NCBI RefSeq assembly: GCF_001659605.2
Contig: NC_035176.2
Location: 18,121,122 to 18,185,121, forward strand
DNA from: Manihot esculenta
Taxonomy: Eukaryota; Streptophyta; Magnoliopsida; Malpighiales; Euphorbiaceae
Direction: 5' to 3'
Length of the DNA: 64,000 bases
Shown: positions 58,903 to 64,000 of the stretch, one piece after another
Layout: every line of letters begins with the position of its first letter
Position numbering within the stretch: position 1 is the stretch's first letter
Notes under the pieces: model-generated
What the model was told of the DNA's origin: nothing
Database searches by the model: none
Seen by the model: the letters and a program-made list of their open reading frames with translations, nothing else
Program-made: the position numbers and the translations under genes

Positions 58903-60381
58903 ATGTGTAGCTCACATCAATTCTACAAGATTGATTGGTGCCTCATGCAAGAATGAGGGTATGGATGTCTTTTCCCCTGCTGCTCCATCAAAAGCTTGAA
59001 AAAGTAGAAGTAATTAATAAGGGAGAAGCATCAATGGACTCTAAAATGTCTTTTCATATAGGCAAAAGGAGAACTGATTTAGGTAGGATGTCAATGGATG
59101 ACCGGAAATTAATGGGTGATAAAGAAAAAAGAGATGGAAATCTAGGTATGGGAACAAAATAAGAGGGTGGGGGGGTTAAAAAGAGGAGCAGAAGGCGTTC
59201 AGGCCTTAGGATCAACCTATCCACCTCAATATCAATTGTATCCATATAGACTTGGGTATTTGATGGAAAATTCAGTGGATTACTCCAGCTACCACCATAC
59301 CCTCATACATGCCCTGCCCACTATACCACCAAGCATATTCACTATACTCTATGTACTCACTTTCACCATATTATCAGAACCTAACCCAAGAGGTACAGTA
59401 CCACCACCACTACTTCCTTATATAAAAGCAGTAGTTCTTAAAGCCTAACCACTTAGAACCAACTCATCAGTAAGAAGCAAGGTTAAGATGATAGATTACC
59501 AAAAGTTGGATACTCATAAGAACAAGGAAGGAGATGGTTTTTTTAGTGCAAAAAGGCAGTAAAGATAATTGTTGATGAGTTGGAAGCGAGTGATAATAGA
59601 GCACTTCAGATGGTGGGGTTCACTCTAAACTGTAAGAAAGCAAAGGCTTGGTTCAAGAATTACATGGAGCCAAAATTGGAAAGCTTATCTTAAGAACAAT
59701 TTACAGATGAGTTTGGGATGGGTTTTTCCAAATAGTTTTAGAGAGTTAAAGGTGATATAGTTTGAGCAGTTAAGGCAAACTAAAGAAATGAATATAGATG
59801 AATATATAGATAAGTTTCTAGATTTGTTACAGTGTATGGGACAGGTTTATGACATAAAGAAAAAGAAAACTAAGAGGTATGCCACAAGACTCTAATTTAG
59901 GTATTCCTCTCTAATTTTAGCAGTAGAGAAAGATCTTCCACATTAGTATGGATGCAGCCAGGAAGAAAAAGGTTAATGCCATCATACAAGAAGCACTGAA
60001 GCAACTGATGGTATAATAATTGGGTTTTAGGGCCTTGTGATACTAGGAAGTTTGATCTTTTTCTCTGAATGCAACCACTACAAGTATTAAGAAGTAGAAT
60101 AAATCCACAAAGAAAACCAAAAAGACCAAGTTCTAGAACAAGTAAAGTCAGGTTTTAGAATGGATAGTGGTTTAAGCTCCAATTTGGACAATTCTTGATG
60201 TGTCAGGTGTGGGAAGCTATATAAGGAGCCTTGTACATTTAGGACTATAATATATTACAAGTGTAGATAGGAGAGTTACATGGCATATGAGTGTCTAAAT
60301 ATAATCACAATGGGCAGTTCCAACAAACAACTCTTAGTAGTGTAGTCAAGCCAATAGCCTTAGCTACATCTTATCAGGTAA
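58903..60381 (+). pseudogene. gag pseudogene of element G
   Basis: Collinear with C gag but full of stops and shifts. An ATG at 58903 has a splice-acceptor-like TATTTTTTAG just upstream. The Pro/Tyr spacer is at 59200-59400, then KMIDYQKLD ([10 protein letters not shown]), capsid pieces (KKAKAWFKNY, about 59636) and a decayed zinc knuckle (YYKC...YECL, about 60250-60296). The last match is GQFQQTTLSSVVKPIALATSYQ ([22 protein letters not shown]), ending at about 60381. There the sequence switches to copia integrase. Confidence 0.75.
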
Positions 60382-61130
60382 ACTCCAAACAACAAATGGT
60401 TTGTTTTCTTAAAGGTCATATTTCTACCAAAGATATTTTTGAGATAATTCATATTGACTTATAGAGTCCTACTCAGTAAAATCTACTATTAGTACTGGTT
60501 ATATTTTAACTATAATAGAAGACCACTCAAGAGCTACTTGGACTTATGTACCAAAAAAATAAAGATAGTGCTCACCTAATTTTAAATATATTTAAAAATA
60601 AGGTTCAAAATCAATTTCAAAAGATCAGTAAAAATTATAAAATGGAATAGAATTTGTAAATAAGGCATGTGTTGATTTCTTCAATGACAAAGGAAATATA
60701 CATCAAAAAGTCTTGTCCTTACTCTTCATTACTCTATTTTATTGTGGAGAAAAAATACAGGCACTTACTATAAGTTGCAAGAGCTTTGATGTTTTAGTTT
60801 CAACAATTAAAAAAATTATAGGAGAGTCTATTCTAACAATTACATACATCAGTAATCTTTTACCAAGCTCAGTGTTAAAGTGAAAATGTTTTTTTGAAAT
60901 TTTGTACAAAAGAAAATATGATTACACTGTATTGAAAATTTTGAGTGCCTTTACTTTGTTACAAATTTAAAACCTCATGAGTCAATGTTTGAAAAGAGGG
61001 CCATCAATGCATTTTCATTGTATATTCCACTAGTTTTAAACTTTACAAGCTATATGATGTTAATCTTTGCGTTGAGAGATGTTATTTTTCATGAAAAGTA
61101 TTTTGCATATATTAAAAAGTAATTTTCACA
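60382..61130 (+). pseudogene. Ty1/copia integrase fragment
   Basis: The plus-strand broken frames read KQQMVCFLKGHISTKDIFEIIHIDL-stop-SPTQ, the usual start of the copia integrase core (…FEIIHxDLWGP). Then come FNDKGNIHQKVLSL, IVEKKYRHLL-stop-VARALMF (family: VVERKHRHLLEVARALMF), LTITYISNLLPSSVL and CLKRGPSMHFHCIF. At the end is ALRDVIFHEKYFAYI (family: RDVxFHExxFPY). Multiple stops. It complements the copia piece 55925-56530 without overlap. Confidence 0.75.
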
Positions 61131-63225
61131 AATTGAATGAGCCAATAGTAACCTTGCCTTATTTTACACCAGATATATAAATATAACTGCCTAACCCTAT
61201 CTCTAATACACAAAATGACATCCTAGCCTGCACAAATATTTATAAGCATCTACTTATATCAATTACGTGCTAATCCATACTCTTTATTTTACTTATTTTT
61301 ACACATTAAATTATTACATTTTATTCATTTTAAGAAAAATAAATTTTTAGACAGGGTATTTCACTATTAACTTACCAAAAAAAATGTAAGAGCAAAATGA
61401 AATAAAGTAATATAGAAATAAATAGTTTAAGAAGGCTTTCTTCTTAAATTACTTAAAAATATTTTGAATAGAAAATAGTTCAAAATCTTAAATGTTCTTT
61501 TCAAAAGGTAAAAGGATACCATTTCAAAACTTTCAAATGATAGGGATATATAAGTTAAGAGAATATCAACAAGCAAATAGATAAATGAAAACTGGAAGAC
61601 AAGGGAATAACACATTTTACACATAACATAGGATGTCCATTTAAGTAGGGAAAGTAAAAACAAGCACCGTTTAGGGAGCATTCAACCTGTAGAAAATAAC
61701 TCAACCTAAAATGTCCATTCATGAAAAATGTACTTAACAAAAATTAACCATTAATATAAATATTTCATAAACAACTATGCAATTAGAATAATACTCTATT
61801 ATAGTGAACTCATTCACAATGTCAATCAAATGGAACCAACTCATAAATTATAAATTCCATTCAAAAGGGGAGTTTCGATTATACGCACAACCAAACCCAT
61901 AGTCTAAATTAGTCTGGAGTGTAGAGAAGGGGCATAGTAGCAGACTCAAACTGACAAAAGGATCAAATTGGAGATTCTGTCAGACATGAAACACAAAAGG
62001 GAGGAGTTAAGTCCACTGCTTTGACATGGCTTCAAGTGCTCCGCTTTTGTGGGTAATGGCATTGGTGGAGAAGAATAAGGCTCAAAATTTGTCTAATGCA
62101 AGCCACGAGAGGGGAGGTAGCCATGGAATCAAATTTTGCCCTGAGATTAGGGAAGTAGAGGTTGTGAGTCAAATTGGTCTCTATAGCAGTAGAGTTAAAG
62201 TTGATATATAATTCTATGGTTGAAGATAACAACTAGGGAGGATTTAATGTGTACTAGTGCAGCATCAAAATATCGATGTTGAGAGAAATTGAGTTTTGCT
62301 TGGATTTATGAGTGTGAGGTGCGCTTGATGCTCGATTTCTCTAGTTGAAGGCGAAGGGAGGATGATGGTGGAGGAGAAGGCGACGGCAGTATAAATTGAG
62401 ATGAGGAGAGTTAGAAATGAGGGATTTGATGGAAATGGAAAGTAGGAAGATGGAAAAGTGGGTTCTTGGAGATGAGTAGGTGACGATTTCCGTTTGAGGG
62501 AGCTGGAGTTATGAAAGAATGGTTCTGTTTAATGGGTGATTTACAATATGTATGGTTGAAGGTGAAGAAGAGGTAAGTAAGAGAAAGTAGAAGTATGTAA
62601 ATATTTATCCTTGTTTATGAATAGATGAGGAAGGTGTAAATAAAGGGAAGGAGGAGTAGGCTTATCCTTCCCTCCCCCTCAAATGCTAATTTTTTTTTTA
62701 GACACCATATTGGAGTTTAAGGAGGAGAAGTGAGATAATGCCTTGAAATTTGTCAGTTCACCTCTTTTCAAACATGCAACTTTCTTCATTGTACCTCTCC
62801 CTAGCCTTTCCCCTCTTTACCTTTCCTTAATTACATTCTCTCACCTCATCCAAACATAGTGCTAGAGGAGAGGAGGAATGGAAATGAAGGAGCTAGTTTA
62901 GAAAAGTCACATTTAGGTGGAAGTGGGAAGGAGGAGCTGTGAAGTGGAGAAAGAGAAGGATGAAGTGGCATTGGTTTTGGTTAGAAGGGCAATAGGAAAA
63001 GCTATTCTCGCAACCCCTCTTCCTCCAAAATTTCTCCAAAGTTCCTATAACAAATAAACTGTAATTTCTAATAGTTTTCACCCATAAACAATAACAACTA
63101 ACACTTTATTATGTTTGTGAGGAGATAAAGTAAAATAAAATTTTTTAAAATATGATTTTATTAGCTAATATTTTTCATATTTTTTAAACTTTAATAATTT
63201 TTATTGTTTGAAAAAACGATAAGAG
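61131..63225. other. No recognisable gene
   Basis: Short ORFs on both strands (61427-61740, 62026-62232, 62893-63081) have no recognisable similarity and mostly overlap each other. 61980-62480 is less AT-rich than its surroundings and could be a decayed gene fragment, but I cannot name it. Confidence 0.5.
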
Positions 63226-63772
63226 CGTGTCTAGTTATAATACATACATGTTTTCTAGAAAACGTATTTAATTTTATTTTTTTTTAATTTAATTGAAAAA
63301 CATAAAATAAATTTTATAAAAGAAATAGAAAATACTGAAATGACTATTTTTCATATTTTTTTATTATATTAAAAAATTAAAAAATATAATTTTTCAAAGT
63401 AAAAAACATAGAACTCCAAATACGGATATACTTTACATAAATAAAATAGATTTTTAATAATTATATTTCTATATTTAAGTATGCATAAGTTTTTCTTTTT
63501 ATTTTAAATTAATATAAATGCATGCATTTTTTTTCATTATTTTAAATTAATATAAAAACTAAGGTGGAAAGTTTTATAAAAATATAAATATATTTCTACA
63601 AAAAATAATGATAATTTAAATATATTTTCTAATTTTTTTAATTAAAAATAATTTTTAATATTATATGAAATGAACATATATTTTTTTTCAAATTTCTATG
63701 GAGAATAAAATAAAGAAAACGAAAATAAAACTGAGGATAGAAGACAAAAAATAACTTTTTATAACCAAATGC
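63226..63772. mobile_element. Possible MITE with weak TIRs
   Basis: The left end GAGCGTGTCTAGTTATAATA and the reverse complement of the right end (AAGTGCATTTGGTTATAAAA) look like the 'GTG(T)TTGGTTA' termini of small plant MITEs. The repeats are weak and no target duplication was identified. 63773-64000 holds nothing recognisable. Confidence 0.25.
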
Positions 63773-64000
63773 ACTTTAAAATTTTTCAAGGTATTTGGAG
63801 GGTTTAAAATTCCACACTCTCACCTAAATACTTTCAAGGTTTTTAAATCTTGAAAAATTTTGTATTATCTTATAATACCTCTTTTCAAACAAAGAGTAAC
63901 AAAATCTTAAATGTAGAAAATTAGAAAATTTTAGATGGTATAAAGACAATTTCCTAAAGAGAGTTTATGCATTAGCAGACCCAAATGCTTACCATTGAAA

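Noticed and set aside
62026..62232. Overlapping ORFs on both strands as a possible gene
   Set aside because: They are short, with no recognisable motif and no supporting exon structure.

Overview
The window is repeat-rich DNA from a flowering plant, most likely a eudicot. It is almost entirely transposable elements: plant-type Ty3/gypsy and Ty1/copia elements with initiator-tRNA-Met primer sites, a Mutator-type element carrying part of a WRKY group IId gene, and very AT-rich non-coding sequence. I see no intact host gene, no rRNA or tRNA gene and no CRISPR. I did not try to name the species.

Layout. (1) 1-19306, all on the minus strand: a tandem array of a non-autonomous Tekay-like gypsy family (family A), LTR1-INT1-LTR2-INT2-LTR3. 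A second non-autonomous element (B, 5526-14097) sits inside LTR2 and has made a 5-bp target duplication (AGCTA). The array lies in an old Tat-type LTR (19307-19735). (2) 19736-33060: a large LTR-like block, then about 6 kb of AT-rich DNA with small inverted-repeat elements and a truncated copy of an unclassified LTR family (D1). (3) 33090-51121: a broken Tat-lineage element (E, plus strand). It keeps gag, a scrap of the integrase C-terminus, a ~70-bp tandem repeat array, an antisense ORF pseudogene and a 3' LTR. Two elements are nested in it. D2 (34115-37485, duplication TAAGC) lies in the integrase scrap. C (38251-48057, duplication AGACC) lies in the tandem repeats; it is a complete Tekay/Del-type chromovirus with an uninterrupted 1664-residue polyprotein and near-identical 2.2-kb LTRs. 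(4) 51130-53080: diverged direct repeats. (5) 53651-54729: a Pack-MULE with a WRKY IId fragment. (6) 55600-61130: decayed gypsy and copia pieces whose order and strands are explained by one ~4.5-kb inversion. (7) 61131-64000: AT-rich sequence without recognisable genes.

How the parts relate. A, B, C and the decayed G share gag-start sequence, primer site, LTR layout and a CpG-rich inverted-repeat motif (TTCGG-N3-CCGAA) around the promoter. C encodes everything needed for transposition. A and B lack most of reverse transcriptase, RNase H and integrase and appear to share one deletion junction, so they look like an old non-autonomous lineage mobilised in trans by C-like partners. By eye, relative age runs from B (youngest, LTRs differ at about one site) through A and C (about 0.5% LTR divergence) to D, E, G and the copia pieces (old).
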